The position numbers and the translations under genes were made by a program. A stretch of DNA of 64,000 nt from NCBI GenBank assembly GCA_020186115.1, contig WSYJ01000149.1, forward strand, positions 1,661,436-1,725,435, written 5' to 3'. How positions within the stretch are numbered: position 1 is the stretch's first letter; each line of letters starts with the position of its first letter. The notes under the pieces were generated by a model. That model was not told the origin of the DNA. It saw only the letters and a program-made list of their open reading frames with translations, and ran no database searches. This document shows positions 9,958-19,012 of the stretch, one piece after another. This stretch comes from Histomonas meleagridis (Eukaryota; Parabasalia; Tritrichomonadida; Dientamoebidae).

Positions 9958-11082
9958 TTAATTTTCATCTTCTTCCTCTTCTTCTTCACGTTTTCTTTCT
10001 CTTTCTTCCTCCTCTTCTGCGCGTCTTCTTTCCCTTTCTTCTTCCTCTTCTTCTCTTCTTCTTTCTTCTTCAATTCTTTTCCGCTCTTCTTCTTCAGCGA
10101 TTTTCTCTTTTATGTATTCTTCTGCTTCTTCTCTTTCTTCTTTTGTTACTTCATCTTCATTTAAATATTCCAATTGCTTAAAGTTATATACAATGTTCAA
10201 CCATGGCTCTTCTTCATTTTGCATCAAAGGATTTCCATCAACATTTAATTGTTTGAGATTTTCATACTTATCTTTGTCGTTAAGTATTTCTAAATCTTTA
10301 ATTGTTTGAATGTTATTAACTGAAAGATTTAATTCTTGAAGATTTAAGAGTTCGCAATCAAATGAACTTAATTTCTTTATGGAGTTCTCAGAGAGATTCA
10401 GTTTTCGTAGCGAATTGAGATCTTTGAAGGTTTCGTTTTGGATGAATTTAATATGATTGGAATTAAGATAAAGACGTTTTAAGTTGAACAAACCACTAAA
10501 CATTGTAGATTCGAGCTTTCTAAGATTGTTGGAACTTAGTTTTAACGTTTGAAGATTTGGAATTCCGGAAAATGCATTTGGTGAAATTGTCTTAATTCTA
10601 TTGTCTGAAAGGTCAAGCTTGGTAAGAAGTGGAAATGGAAGAACTGGCAGAGAACGAATTCGGTTTCCATTAAGATTAATAGTTAAAAGATTGGAAATAG
10701 GTTTTGGAAATTCTGGTAAAAATTTAATATCGTTGTTATGTAAATCAATGTAAACAGCATCAGTCATATCGCTTAAAAAAGTTGCTTTTCTGAGTAAATT
10801 TGAGGATAAAGATATAAAACGAAGATGAGAATAATTTGAAAGAATTGATGCATCTTTAATTCCAGAATCGTTCATAACTAATTTTGTGTACGCATATTCC
10901 ATATCATTAGGGGAATCAAGAATACCTAAATTAGGAATAAGAGTATTTTCATCAAGAATTTCTCCTTCAATGTCTTCCTCTTCAATTTTTTCTTCTTCCT
11001 CGATTTCTTCTTCCTCCTCCTCTTCCTCATTATTTTTTTCGTTATGAGTTTCTTCTTCAAAAGAGTATTCTTCTTCTTCCAT
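9958..11082 (-). CDS. LRRC23-like leucine-rich repeat protein (radial spoke type)
   Basis: A 374-residue protein with an acidic N-terminal tail (residues 1-50, mainly Glu), about eight leucine-rich repeats (residues about 85-290, such as LRKLNLSENSIKKL and LKQLNVDGNPLM), and a C-terminal Glu/Arg coiled coil. The segment MEYAYTKLVMNDSGIKDASI followed by LSNYSHLRFISLSSN, and the end KQLEYLNEDEVTKEEREEAE, resemble animal LRRC23 at the same positions. LRRC23 is a known radial spoke head component in motile cilia, so an axonemal role is inferred. A generic LRR protein cannot be excluded because the repeats align easily. The start at 11082 is the only ATG that includes the acidic tail. Confidence 0.75.
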   Translation of the reverse strand: MEEEEYSFEEETHNEKNNEEEEEEEEIEEEEKIEEEDIEGEILDENTLIPNLGILDSPNDMEYAYTKLVMNDSGIKDASILSNYSHLRFISLSSNLLRKATFLSDMTDAVYIDLHNNDIKFLPEFPKPISNLLTINLNGNRIRSLPVLPFPLLTKLDLSDNRIKTISPNAFSGIPNLQTLKLSSNNLRKLESTMFSGLFNLKRLYLNSNHIKFIQNETFKDLNSLRKLNLSENSIKKLSSFDCELLNLQELNLSVNNIQTIKDLEILNDKDKYENLKQLNVDGNPLMQNEEEPWLNIVYNFKQLEYLNEDEVTKEEREEAEEYIKEKIAEEEERKRIEEERRREEEEEERERRRAEEEEERERKREEEEEEDEN

Positions 11083-11386
11083 CCTGAGTTGGCACTTTTA
11101 AAGACGAAATGAAAACATTAACATGAAACGAATAATATTAGGGAATTTTTCACAGAATTTTTTTAAGTTTAGCACTGCATAATAGCATATGTTTTGTAAA
11201 AAGTGATATATAAAATTTTATCTATCATAATTTTTAATTGAAAATTAATTCGTTAAATAATATTCAAAAATCGTAAAAAACTTTTATAATATAAAACTTT
11301 TTATTATTACTCTATTAAGAAAATTCAGGATTATCTCCCGAAATCAATAAAAATAAAAATAACATGCGAAAAGAAAAAACAAAAAA
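11083..11386. other. Intergenic region between LRRC23-like gene and tRNA
   Basis: AT-rich spacer holding the probable promoter of the LRRC23-like gene and, next to the tRNA 3' end, a T-rich run on the minus strand that would serve as a polymerase III terminator. Nothing else is seen. Confidence 0.5.
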
Positions 11387-11458
11387 TGTCCTGATGGGGA
11401 ATCGAACCCCAATCACAGCCGTGTGAAAGCTGTATCCTAACCGTTAGAAGATCAAGAC
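11387..11458 (-). tRNA. tRNA-Val, anticodon CAC
   Basis: The 72-nt minus-strand sequence folds as a cloverleaf. The acceptor GTCTTGA pairs with TCAGGAC, followed by discriminator A. The D loop holds GG in AACGGTTA. The anticodon stem CAGCT/GGCTG encloses the loop TTCACAC, giving anticodon CAC. The T arm is TGGGG-TTCGATT-CCCCA. No CCA is encoded. Downstream on the transcribed strand a T-run (TTTTTTG) is a likely Pol III terminator. The D arm looks Glu-like, but a TTC anticodon cannot be placed in a 7-nt loop with a paired stem, so Val is preferred. Confidence 0.8.
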
Positions 11459-11948
11459 CAGTTCGAAAATATTCTTCAAGTCTGTAATTTAAATATAAAA
11501 ATTTCTTGTCGAACTTCAAGGCAGCTAATTCAACATATAATAATTCGATTTCTCCTTAACCAGCTTCAATGTCTTGAAAGAAAAGACCATACCAATCCGT
11601 TAAAATCACAACGGTATGTTTTAAAATTATCAAAATCTAATGATTCCAATTTTATTTAATTATCGAATAAATGAATATCATTAAATATAAATGATGTAAA
11701 TGAATATTTAATAAATGATATTTACTCACAATATGTTTTTCACATACAAAAAGAACCCAATAAGCAGTTGTTGCTAATAAACATTTATTTAAACGAAGAA
11801 AATTGATTACTAAATAATCCTAACTCATAACGAAACAAAAATACAATATGAAAAAACTGAATTTCATGTTTTCTTATATAACTTTTAAGTGGAACAAAAA
11901 CGAAATTAATATTAATATTTAAACATGTTTAATATTTTTTGATCTAAA
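11459..11948. other. Intergenic region, AT-rich
   Basis: No gene recognised. Near 11575-11625 on the minus strand there is TTAACGGATTGGTATGG, containing the AACGG core that recurs in promoters here. The remainder is simple AT-rich sequence with repeats of AATGAATAT type around 11660-11730. Confidence 0.5.
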
Positions 11949-12433
11949 TTAATCACTTACATCTGTATCAACTTTAACTAAAGAAGCACAATAAGGACGC
12001 AACCAGTTACTTTCAGGAATTGTACTTAAACCAACGCATTCAATATGAAACCATTGAAATGGACATGATTGATTATCACAATTTACCATATCTCCAATTC
12101 TTTGGCCTCTACATATGCAATAGACATCGTCAATTATTATACTTGGGCGTAAATGGATTTTCACCAACAATACATCCATCTCGAGCTTTTGGTTTTCTGT
12201 TAAGCGTATTTCTTTGATGATTTCTTCTTCGGCATTGTTTAATATTTCAACCAGAGATCTTGCGGCTTCAACTCTTTGAGCAGCAAAATCCAAAATTAAT
12301 TGATACACAGCATCAAGGCCTTCAGTAGAAATAAAACCTTTGCTCTTTTCTGAATGTGTAGTTGAGGGTTTAATGATATTAGGATCAGAAATAGTTCTTG
12401 AAAGTTTTTGGCTGATTCACTCTTAGCTTCCAT
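11949..12433 (-). CDS. ING-type PHD finger protein, one frameshift
   Basis: The C-terminal part encodes a PHD finger of ING type: DDVYCICRGQRIGDMVNCD, then CPFQWFHIECVGL and PYC. ING PHD fingers read H3K4me3 and belong to histone acetylase or deacetylase complexes. Upstream there is a Lys/Glu helical region (AAQRVEAARSLVEILNNAEE). The frame has no ATG until an A-run (plus-strand T-run 12405-12409). One extra base there joins it to MEAKSESAK starting at 12433, about 160 residues in total. The ATG is 37 bp from the divergent start of the next gene and has TTTCACG, Inr-like, just upstream. The next-to-last zinc ligand Cys appears as Arg (codon at 11997-11999). Confidence 0.7.
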
Positions 12434-12469
12434 TCGTGAAATATAACTGTACCTACGCTCTATAAGAGT

Positions 12470-12685
12470 ATGAAGCCTTTCGAGCCCTTGGAGTTAGAAA
12501 CAAAAAACACCCCTTCAGAGCATGATCACCAAATTGACTATCTTTGTCAGGAAGATTTAACGTATTTGCAAAACAACTTGAATTATCTCCATCCTGATGT
12601 TTGCAAACATAGCATAGAGTTAGTGACTTATGTCATTGAATGTATTTTAATTCTGTTTTACATGGTACAAATCATTTTTGAGTGA
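12470..12685 (+). CDS. Small hypothetical membrane protein
   Basis: A 71-residue open frame, MKPFEPLELETKNTPSEHD, with a polar N-terminal half and one hydrophobic segment near the C-terminus (YVIECILILFYMVQIIF), possibly a tail anchor. Codon use is richer in G and C than the flanking spacer, supporting coding. It is divergent from the ING-type gene, with only 36 bp between starts. I do not recognise the family. A frameshift could hide additional sequence, as for its neighbours. Confidence 0.5.
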   Translation: MKPFEPLELETKNTPSEHDHQIDYLCQEDLTYLQNNLNYLHPDVCKHSIELVTYVIECILILFYMVQIIFE

Positions 12686-12869
12686 GTAATCAATTTTTAA
12701 ATTTAATCAGTGTATATTACAAACCCTTAGCAGTTCCTATGTGAAAAATGTCATAGGCTTGTGAGTGTTTTTAATGTAAAATCATTTTCATCCTCTTTTT
12801 TGATGTGCAAAAGAAATTATTGCCAATTTGTCCTCAAAAAAACGAAAACTAAATAAACGTTCTTTTCGA

Positions 12870-13901
12870 ATGTCTGATTGGGACATTTTTGCTCCTATCC
12901 AAGCCAATCAACCAGACCAAAATGATGTTGATGGCACGGATGGAGTTTTTTTCAGGGATGATGATAATGAGCAAGAAACATTTATTTCACCTTTAAATGA
13001 TCAATTTGATGAAACAGCAGTTCCTGCATCATTAAATCCAAGACTAATACGAAATAATGATGCAAACCAAGAAATTGTCTCCAATCATGTTACTTTTGAA
13101 CCAGAGATTCATTCTTATTGTGAAAAAAAGATTCATATTAACAACGACATTCCGAACTTTAATAGAGGGAAAGGACGAAATCAACGTCAGCGACGTTTTC
13201 GCCGTGATATGAGCGACACAGCCGATGTATCAATTACCACCATTTCCCATGATCTATTAGAAAATGGGTTTAACAAAACCAAATATAACTCATTTCATAA
13301 CTCTGCCATTTCCCAGCGTAAGCAAAATGGCATTGGGAAATCACCCGACATGAATTCATTATATTATTTCTGGTGTTATTATTTACGCAATCACTATGAT
13401 GAAGCAATGTATAAAGAATTTTATACCATTGCAAAAGAAGACGCTGAACATGGAAGTCATTATGGCATTGAATGTTTTTTCAGGTTTTGTTCTTATGGAC
13501 TTGAAACAAACTTCAATCCATCCGTGTTCAAAGATTTCCAACTCGAAGCACTTTGCGATTATAGAAATCGCAACTCCAAATATGGAATCGAGAAGCTTCG
13601 TGGCTTTCTCGAGAACCAAAAACTTGGAATCGAAATCAAAATGCTTCCAGAAGTTGAAGTTGTAATGAATCAATTCCCAACAATTGAATCATTTCAAACT
13701 GATAAAAAGATTAAGTCAAAAAGTATTCCAAAACAAAGTAATAACTTCTTGAAGGCAAATAATGGTAATCCAAGAGGTAGAGGAGGAAGACAGTTCGCAC
13801 ACAGAGGCCAACAAAAGAACATAAGAGGTGCAAGACAAGCAAACGAAAAGAAGACACAACCTTCTTCCGCTCCAAAGTTCGCATCGCATTTGGTTAGCTA
13901 A
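12870..13901 (+). CDS. LARP1-like protein with DM15 repeats
   Basis: A 343-residue protein. From about residue 160 it carries DM15 (LARP1 C-terminal) helices: MNSLYYFWCYYLRNHYDEAM, EDAEHGSHYGIECFFRFCSY, FKDFQLEALCDY and KYGIEKLRGFL. In LARP1 this region binds the m7G cap and first bases of TOP mRNAs and controls ribosomal protein translation. The N-terminal 150 residues are acidic or polar with a basic RGKGRNQRQRRFRRD patch, and the C-terminus has RGRGG, GAR-like. No La module is seen. The start is ATG 12870 (MSDWDIFAPIQ). An upstream in-frame stretch has no ATG. Confidence 0.85.
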   Translation: MSDWDIFAPIQANQPDQNDVDGTDGVFFRDDDNEQETFISPLNDQFDETAVPASLNPRLIRNNDANQEIVSNHVTFEPEIHSYCEKKIHINNDIPNFNRGKGRNQRQRRFRRDMSDTADVSITTISHDLLENGFNKTKYNSFHNSAISQRKQNGIGKSPDMNSLYYFWCYYLRNHYDEAMYKEFYTIAKEDAEHGSHYGIECFFRFCSYGLETNFNPSVFKDFQLEALCDYRNRNSKYGIEKLRGFLENQKLGIEIKMLPEVEVVMNQFPTIESFQTDKKIKSKSIPKQSNNFLKANNGNPRGRGGRQFAHRGQQKNIRGARQANEKKTQPSSAPKFASHLVS

Positions 13902-14240
13902 ATCATCTTTATGAATTCATTTTTTGTGATTAAAAACAAATTAATCAATTTATAAATTCTGTGAAAAATTTATATTTATCATCAATATTGATAAGAATGT
14001 GGGAAAGTTTATTAAGTAAAGACCACATTATATTTATCAATGTTGATAGAATGTGTTCATACGCATTGACAAAATCGATTTTAAGAAATAACCATATAAA
14101 TTACATGGTAAAATCTAGTTAAGGCTTTTGCCAAATTATCACATAATTCCAAATAGTTTTCGAATAAGGAAAACTGACATGACATGTTATGTGAATTAGG
14201 CCACCCCATTATTAGCTAATTAAACTCTCCCACAATAAAA
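13902..14240. other. Intergenic region with inverted copy of next gene's start
   Basis: At 14005-14028 lies a 24-bp sequence that is the exact reverse complement of 14241-14264, the first 24 bp of the next coding sequence including its ATG. Near the inverted copy a direct repeat of about 20 bp occurs (TATATTTATC...TTGATA...GAATGTG at about 13,969 and 14,029). No gene is seen in the region. Confidence 0.6.
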
Positions 14241-15737
14241 ATGTGGTCTTTACTTAATAAACTTGAAAAATTCATGGCACCAACAAACACAAATAATAAC
14301 CTTACAGAATTCAAGAAATCTTGTGATGTTGTCTTGGAAAATATAATGGTTGATGATATAAATGATTCAATTACCTTTATTGGATTTCTTAACAATATTC
14401 AGGATTATTTAACACAAGAGCTTGAATATGAAGACGTTCCATGTATGGCTTATTTTTTGAATGAATCCATTCTTCAAAAAATTGTTGACTTGGTTAACAA
14501 AGATCTTCCACCAGCTCATGTTGAGCCTCTTTTTTCATTCTTTATGGCTTTTGTTACCACAGGTCTTAACAAATATTTTGCTCAAATTCACATTCATCGT
14601 CCGTTCACACAATTATTATCAAAGCTTGAAACGATTTACTTGATTGATGGTGCTAAAACAAGTCGTTTTGCAGTTGAACTTTGGAATAAATTGAAAGTTA
14701 AACCAGTTTATTTAGAAATGATGACAGATGGTCATTCATATCCACTTATTGACTTTTTCTGCACTTCAGCACTTATCCCCGAAAAAGAACACAACTATGC
14801 TCGTGACATTATTTTGTCTATAATGTTTCCATCTGAAGATTCACTTCCAGATATATTCCCGAAATATATTGAAGAGAAATTCTATCCTCAAATTTCTGAT
14901 TTTATCATAGCAACAATTCAATGTGTTACTACCATCCAATTCAAAGGATCTCTTACGTCACTTTTAAGTTGGGTTGATCAACTTCTTCAACTCGCCAAAT
15001 CATTTGATAGCTGGAAGGTCATTCAAGAAATACTTAAGCTTTCTGCTTCACAACAGATGCTTGGTTTCTCTTTTCTTCTTTCATATTTTTCAGCTCCTGT
15101 CATTCATGAAAAAGTGCTTGAAATTTCGGTTTCTAAAGAAGTGCTTCAAACCGTCGCAGAATGTCTCAATTCTAATGACGATACGTCTCAAATTTCTGGC
15201 TTAGTTTTCTTGAAGACGTTATTAACTTGTGATTGTGACTTTTCATTTTTACTTCCGCCAAAGCCCACGGAAGCTTGTGACGTGTTATCCAATCTACCTG
15301 TTGAATGGTTGATACAATGCGATGGTTCAACATCAATGGAATCATATCAAAGTGACGCAGTTTCACGCGTTTTGTTCTTTGATGGGATCAGAAAAGACGG
15401 AAACAACAAAGAACTTTTTGAACAAATTTTGGGGTTATTGAAACGGTTTAATTCAATTTCGTTAACGGTCTGCTTATCGGTAACCCAATTAATAACTGAA
15501 TTTGTGTCAATTGCTCCTGATTTAATTTCAAAGGATTTGGTTGACGCATACGCAGTTGCAATAAAACAGTACGCAAATGTGCCGTTTTTCGAAATGCCAA
15601 ATGAAAAATCATCTGATTGCCCTGAAGTAAGAGCTGCAATACTGGCAGAATTCGGAAAGGAAATACATACAACTTTTATTGCGTATGAAAAAATTCGATC
15701 TGCTTCTTCTTCTATCAGTCAAATTGAATTTGATTAA
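14241..15737 (+). CDS. Helical-repeat protein, FHIP (FAM160/RAI16)-like
   Basis: A 498-residue all-helical protein without signal peptide or membrane segments. The N-terminus (MWSLLNKLEKFMAP) and the following ECL/PCM-type segment (EDVPCMAYFLNESILQKIVD, then LFSFFMAF) resemble the start of FHIP/FAM160 proteins, which join FTS and Hook to link cargo vesicles to dynein. The rest is weakly similar helical repeats with a Ser-rich end. Similarity is from memory of the family pattern and is not decisive; another armadillo-type protein is possible. The start is fixed by the first ATG after an AT-rich leader. Confidence 0.45.
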   Translation: MWSLLNKLEKFMAPTNTNNNLTEFKKSCDVVLENIMVDDINDSITFIGFLNNIQDYLTQELEYEDVPCMAYFLNESILQKIVDLVNKDLPPAHVEPLFSFFMAFVTTGLNKYFAQIHIHRPFTQLLSKLETIYLIDGAKTSRFAVELWNKLKVKPVYLEMMTDGHSYPLIDFFCTSALIPEKEHNYARDIILSIMFPSEDSLPDIFPKYIEEKFYPQISDFIIATIQCVTTIQFKGSLTSLLSWVDQLLQLAKSFDSWKVIQEILKLSASQQMLGFSFLLSYFSAPVIHEKVLEISVSKEVLQTVAECLNSNDDTSQISGLVFLKTLLTCDCDFSFLLPPKPTEACDVLSNLPVEWLIQCDGSTSMESYQSDAVSRVLFFDGIRKDGNNKELFEQILGLLKRFNSISLTVCLSVTQLITEFVSIAPDLISKDLVDAYAVAIKQYANVPFFEMPNEKSSDCPEVRAAILAEFGKEIHTTFIAYEKIRSASSSISQIEFD

Positions 15738-15870
15738 AAGTATTTATCATTAAATTTTAAAGTTTTTTCGATAACAATTTGACAATTTGAAACCTTTTGG
15801 ATCCTTTTTACAGAGATATAATGAATGAAATAAATATTTTTAGAATTGTGATATATCATCATAATCGTTC

Positions 15871-15900
15871 AAAAGGGCACCCCGCCTGTTAACGGTTCGA
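15871..15900 (+). promoter_or_regulatory. Promoter element before Nup98-like gene
   Basis: Contains AGGGCACCCCG followed by CCTGTTAACGGTTCG, about 25 bp before the ATG at 15924. It matches in content and spacing the element before the eL14 gene and, more loosely, the one before the CYB5D1-like gene. Promoter function is inferred. Confidence 0.5.
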
Positions 15901-15923
15901 AGTCGTTTAATCTTCTGCAATTA

Positions 15924-17165
15924 ATGAATCAACCTTTGTTTGGTCAAGGCAACCAATTTTTCAAAACAACAAGCACAAGTAATCCATCTTCCACAACATC
16001 ATCATCAACAAGTACAAGTAATCCATTTTCCACAACATCATCATCAACAAGCACAAGTAATCCATTTTCCACAACAACATCATCAACAAGCACAAGTAAT
16101 CCATTTTCCACAACAACATCATCAACAAACACAAGTAATCCATTTTCCACAGCATCATCATCAACAAGTGCTACAAGTAATCCACCTTCCACAGAACAAT
16201 CAAAAAGTACTTTAGGCTCTGGACTTTTCACAAACACACAATCGGTTCAACCGCAAAAAGTAAAGCGAGTGTGCCCAAATGAAATTATGGATTTTATTTC
16301 TCATAAAACAGATGACCTCAAACCCCCCTTCGTTCGTGATGAGGTAATAATGTGGAGTGTTATTCTAGAAAAATCGCAAAACAATGAAAAAATTGAAAAA
16401 CTAGAATATGAATTCCCACCAGCAGTTACCAAACCTACAGAGCAAAAGCAAACCACTGTCGGATTCCAATCTTCAACCACAAAACAGGCACAACCTGAAC
16501 AAAAAATTCAAGTTAAATATGAGAATTCTTTTGATGCAGTTTCCCAAGAACCAGCACCAATTCTTACATCTGCTCCATATTTCCTTCCGACAGAAAAGGT
16601 TGGTAGCAAAAAGAAAAGTAGTCTTGATTTTTCTCATTTTGTATCACACAAAACAACAAAGCCCATTCAACACAAAGAAAACTTCAGCAATTTGTTCCTT
16701 CCTCAAGTTTCTCCTGTTTTGGACTCTTCAATTGAAAGTACAAGCGACATAAATGAGTGGGAACCACTTCGTATTACACCAGAGCAAATTAAATTTGTTA
16801 GCGAAATCAAATTTGATGCGGCGGTTAATGTCACCGATACAAATTTGCCGCCAAATCATTTGAAATGTTATAATGATGAAGGCGAAATATACTTTTTACA
16901 TATACAAAATATACCTGATAGTACTCTTAAACAAAATGTTGATATATCAACACATTTCATAAGTGTTTCAGATGAGTTGAAAAATCAATTGGGACCGGCA
17001 ATTATAACAATAAATAAAATGAAACTTGAATTGGAAGAAGATCCAGAAAGCTACTTGCAAAGGAAATGCCAAGAAATGAAATTGGATTTCATATCATTCC
17101 AAAAGGAAACGGAAAATTTTTCCTTCTTCGCTTGTGACTTTGAAAATGTTCCTTTTCAATTTTAA
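15924..17165 (+). CDS. Putative Nup98-like nucleoporin with NPF-rich repeats
   Basis: A 413-residue protein. It starts MNQPLFGQGNQFF, with an FG motif, followed by six copies of a 13-residue Ser/Thr repeat centred on SNPF (residues about 17-92). The C-terminal region (residues about 280-413) has DLKCYNDEGEIYF-like beta segments and ends KLDFISFQKETENFSFFACD then FENVPF, which resembles the end of the Nup98 autoproteolytic domain (family pattern FxSYDPETGTWVFKVxHF). Nup98 lines the nuclear pore channel. Only one clear FG is present, and the repeated NPF could instead bind EH domains, so an endocytic adaptor is the alternative. No catalytic HF-S site is evident. Confidence 0.45.
   Translation: MNQPLFGQGNQFFKTTSTSNPSSTTSSSTSTSNPFSTTSSSTSTSNPFSTTTSSTSTSNPFSTTTSSTNTSNPFSTASSSTSATSNPPSTEQSKSTLGSGLFTNTQSVQPQKVKRVCPNEIMDFISHKTDDLKPPFVRDEVIMWSVILEKSQNNEKIEKLEYEFPPAVTKPTEQKQTTVGFQSSTTKQAQPEQKIQVKYENSFDAVSQEPAPILTSAPYFLPTEKVGSKKKSSLDFSHFVSHKTTKPIQHKENFSNLFLPQVSPVLDSSIESTSDINEWEPLRITPEQIKFVSEIKFDAAVNVTDTNLPPNHLKCYNDEGEIYFLHIQNIPDSTLKQNVDISTHFISVSDELKNQLGPAIITINKMKLELEEDPESYLQRKCQEMKLDFISFQKETENFSFFACDFENVPFQF
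15968..16195 (+). repeat. 39-bp tandem repeat inside the Nup98-like gene
   Basis: About six copies of a 39-bp unit (core AGTAATCCATTTTCCACAAC then ATCATCA) encode the 13-residue repeat TSTSNPFSTTSSS. Copies differ by a few bases, mostly silent or Ser/Thr exchanges; the last copy is degenerate and adds a codon. Length polymorphism between strains is likely. Confidence 0.85.
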
Positions 17166-17533
17166 ATGTAATAGAAATTTAATGAAATAAAAAAATTAAT
17201 TATAAATTTGCATTTTGATATCATGTACATAGAAGCAAAAGTAAAAATGGTTCGTCAACACAATCACATCGAAAGGTGTTTTTAAAGTTTTTTAATTCAG
17301 AAAGGCGTCTTTTCTGATCACTTAAATTTCGCATAAGATATGCAGAGGAGTGCAATCTTCCCATTTCTATTTTAAAAGCCTTTAAAATCTAAAAGTAAAT
17401 TAAATGTACATTGTATAACAATAAACAGAGAGGAATAAAAGAATCTTCTGATCAATTTTGCAAAATAATTATTTTAAAATTACAAAAAATTGTATTCGAT
17501 ATGATCGATTTCGAAAGAAATTGGTAACTTTTA
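17166..17533. other. Intergenic region between convergent genes
   Basis: AT-rich spacer after the Nup98-like gene. I see no convincing coding region. The patch 17,230-17,370 has somewhat higher complexity but stops in all frames. Confidence 0.5.
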
Positions 17534-17819
17534 TTAACGTTCATCATATAGTTCGAAGCATCGTTTTAGAATTTCCTCTTTATTTCTGGAAGGAAGCAAT
17601 TGATGAATTTTTTCAAAATCACCTTGATAGTTATAATAATATAATTTTGCAAATTTTTTTGAAATTCTCAGAATATCTTCTTGCTTTGGGCTTGAGGATT
17701 GAGAGCGACCCCATTTCCTGAATCATCCCTCCAGCGAACGTATTATGGCTTGTTGGTTTGTAGAATTGATCGATATGAGATTGTTTTAATTTTTTGATTT
17801 GGGCCTTCTGACGACCCAT
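17534..17819 (-). CDS. Small basic protein, possibly SANT/Myb-like, one frameshift
   Basis: From ATG 17819 the frame reads MGRQKAQIKKLKQSHIDQFY, then GGMIQEMGSLSILKPKARRY and SENFKKICKI before a stop. A shift of one base in the AT-rich stretch near 17,632-17,640 continues into YNYQGDFEKIHQLLPSRNKE then EILKRCFELYDER and a stop at 17534. Together these make about 95 residues. The second part resembles a SANT/Myb helix set (FEKIHQLLPSR). Codons are richer in G and C than the surroundings, supporting a real gene. The family is not certain. Confidence 0.45.
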
Positions 17820-17886
17820 TATTCTTTGGTTATTATTTTTTTTTCCCTTTTTTGTTTGTTTAATTGCTTGGCATGTCTAGCAGCAG

Positions 17887-18264
17887 ATGGATCTTTTGGA
17901 ATCCCAAAAAAAGTGCGCGGTGAAATGTGATGTGAAATACCGGAAATAATGATATTGATTGATCGGAAGATTCAAGAGAATGATACTCAAAATTGATCAG
18001 AAGATTAAAGTTTTCGCTTACAAGGAGGATAAAGCAAATACGATAATTTATTTTGGACATATTAATTTTTACTTCAAAATAAAATTCATCGATTTATCCT
18101 TTTTGGAACATGATATGTTTCAAACTTTGAGAAAAATTGCTTTACCGCATGATTCATTGGATTTTTTTAGTATCAACCCCTATGGACACTATTTTTATCG
18201 ATATTGGATTAAATTATGTTCAAATATTCGAAAAAATGACTTAATTTTTTTCGAAATTGCTTAA
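17887..18264 (+). CDS. Hypothetical protein, apparently two frameshifts
   Basis: An ATG at 17887 opens MDLLESQKKCAVKCDVKYRK, followed in the same frame by three stops within four codons (TAATGATATTGA). A different frame bridges this part (IPEIMILIDRKIQENDTQN), and the first frame then continues to 18264 with IKVFAYKEDKANTIIYFGHI, HDSLDFFSINPYGHYFYRYW and a stop. The long last segment looks coding (aromatic-rich, balanced codons). I do not recognise the family. Either two indels are present or only 17,980-18,264 is translated from an internal ATG. Confidence 0.35.
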
Positions 18265-19012
18265 AATAATAAAATTATATTTCTTTAAAAGACTGCTCAT
18301 AAATCTATATATTATTTACCATTATATTGAAAATAGTATCAATAATTCAAAAAATATGTATAATATTATATTTCATAAATAATTTCGATCAAATCAGAAA
18401 AATCCTATCGTCTGACATTGTCCTCTTCTAGATATGCTCATGGATTTCGTCCATAATTTATCTAAAAGTGCTTACATTAAGACAAGATGATTTTTTGAAT
18501 TGAATTTTTTTATACAATTTTGATCAATGCGAAACGACAATTATCACACACTTTATTTCATTTTAATATTATATGATACAAAACGACACTTATTTTATTC
18601 AATGTTATTAATTTAATTTCACTTGGCGTAAAGAGTCACTCAATGAAAAAAATTTGAAAGCATAAACGATACAATATCGTTTCTATCGTTATGTAAAATC
18701 TACAAAAAGTCGAGTGAAAAAAAATGAATGATCAATAATCGTGAGCACGTTAAAAATGTCACTTTTTAGGGGTTTCCGACAAAATTTTACCCAAAATCTC
18801 TGATCGGATAAAAGAAAAAAAAATGACCAATGACCAAAAGGGTAGATGGTACGATTAAATACAAATATTTTGTATTCTGGGACTAAAAATAATATAGTGT
18901 ACTCAATAGATTTCCATTAAACATTAAGAGTAAATAATACTATGAATAATAATCAATTATTTGTTGTCATGAATTTTTCATATTGTTTTTCACAAAAATT
19001 ATCATCAAATTA
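18265..19012. other. Intergenic region before the pogo-like transposon
   Basis: No gene recognised. A short hairpin (AAACGATA-CAA-TATCGTTT, 18,664-18,682) and the sequence TGTCACTTTTTAGGGG near 18,756 are the only structured features. The latter shares TGTCACTTTTT with Inr-like sites elsewhere in the window. Confidence 0.45.

Noticed and set aside
9942-10181. Plus-strand frame rich in Leu and Phe
   Set aside because: It is the antisense of the Glu/Arg coiled coil of the LRRC23-like gene.
11387-11458. tRNA-Glu (TTC) for the tRNA gene
   Set aside because: The D arm looks Glu-like, but placing TTC at 34-36 leaves the anticodon stem unpaired; CAC gives a full stem and 7-nt loop.
15944-16237. 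Antisense and shifted frames over the NPF repeat
   Set aside because: Open only because the 39-bp repeat keeps all frames open; the sense frame continues into a much longer protein.
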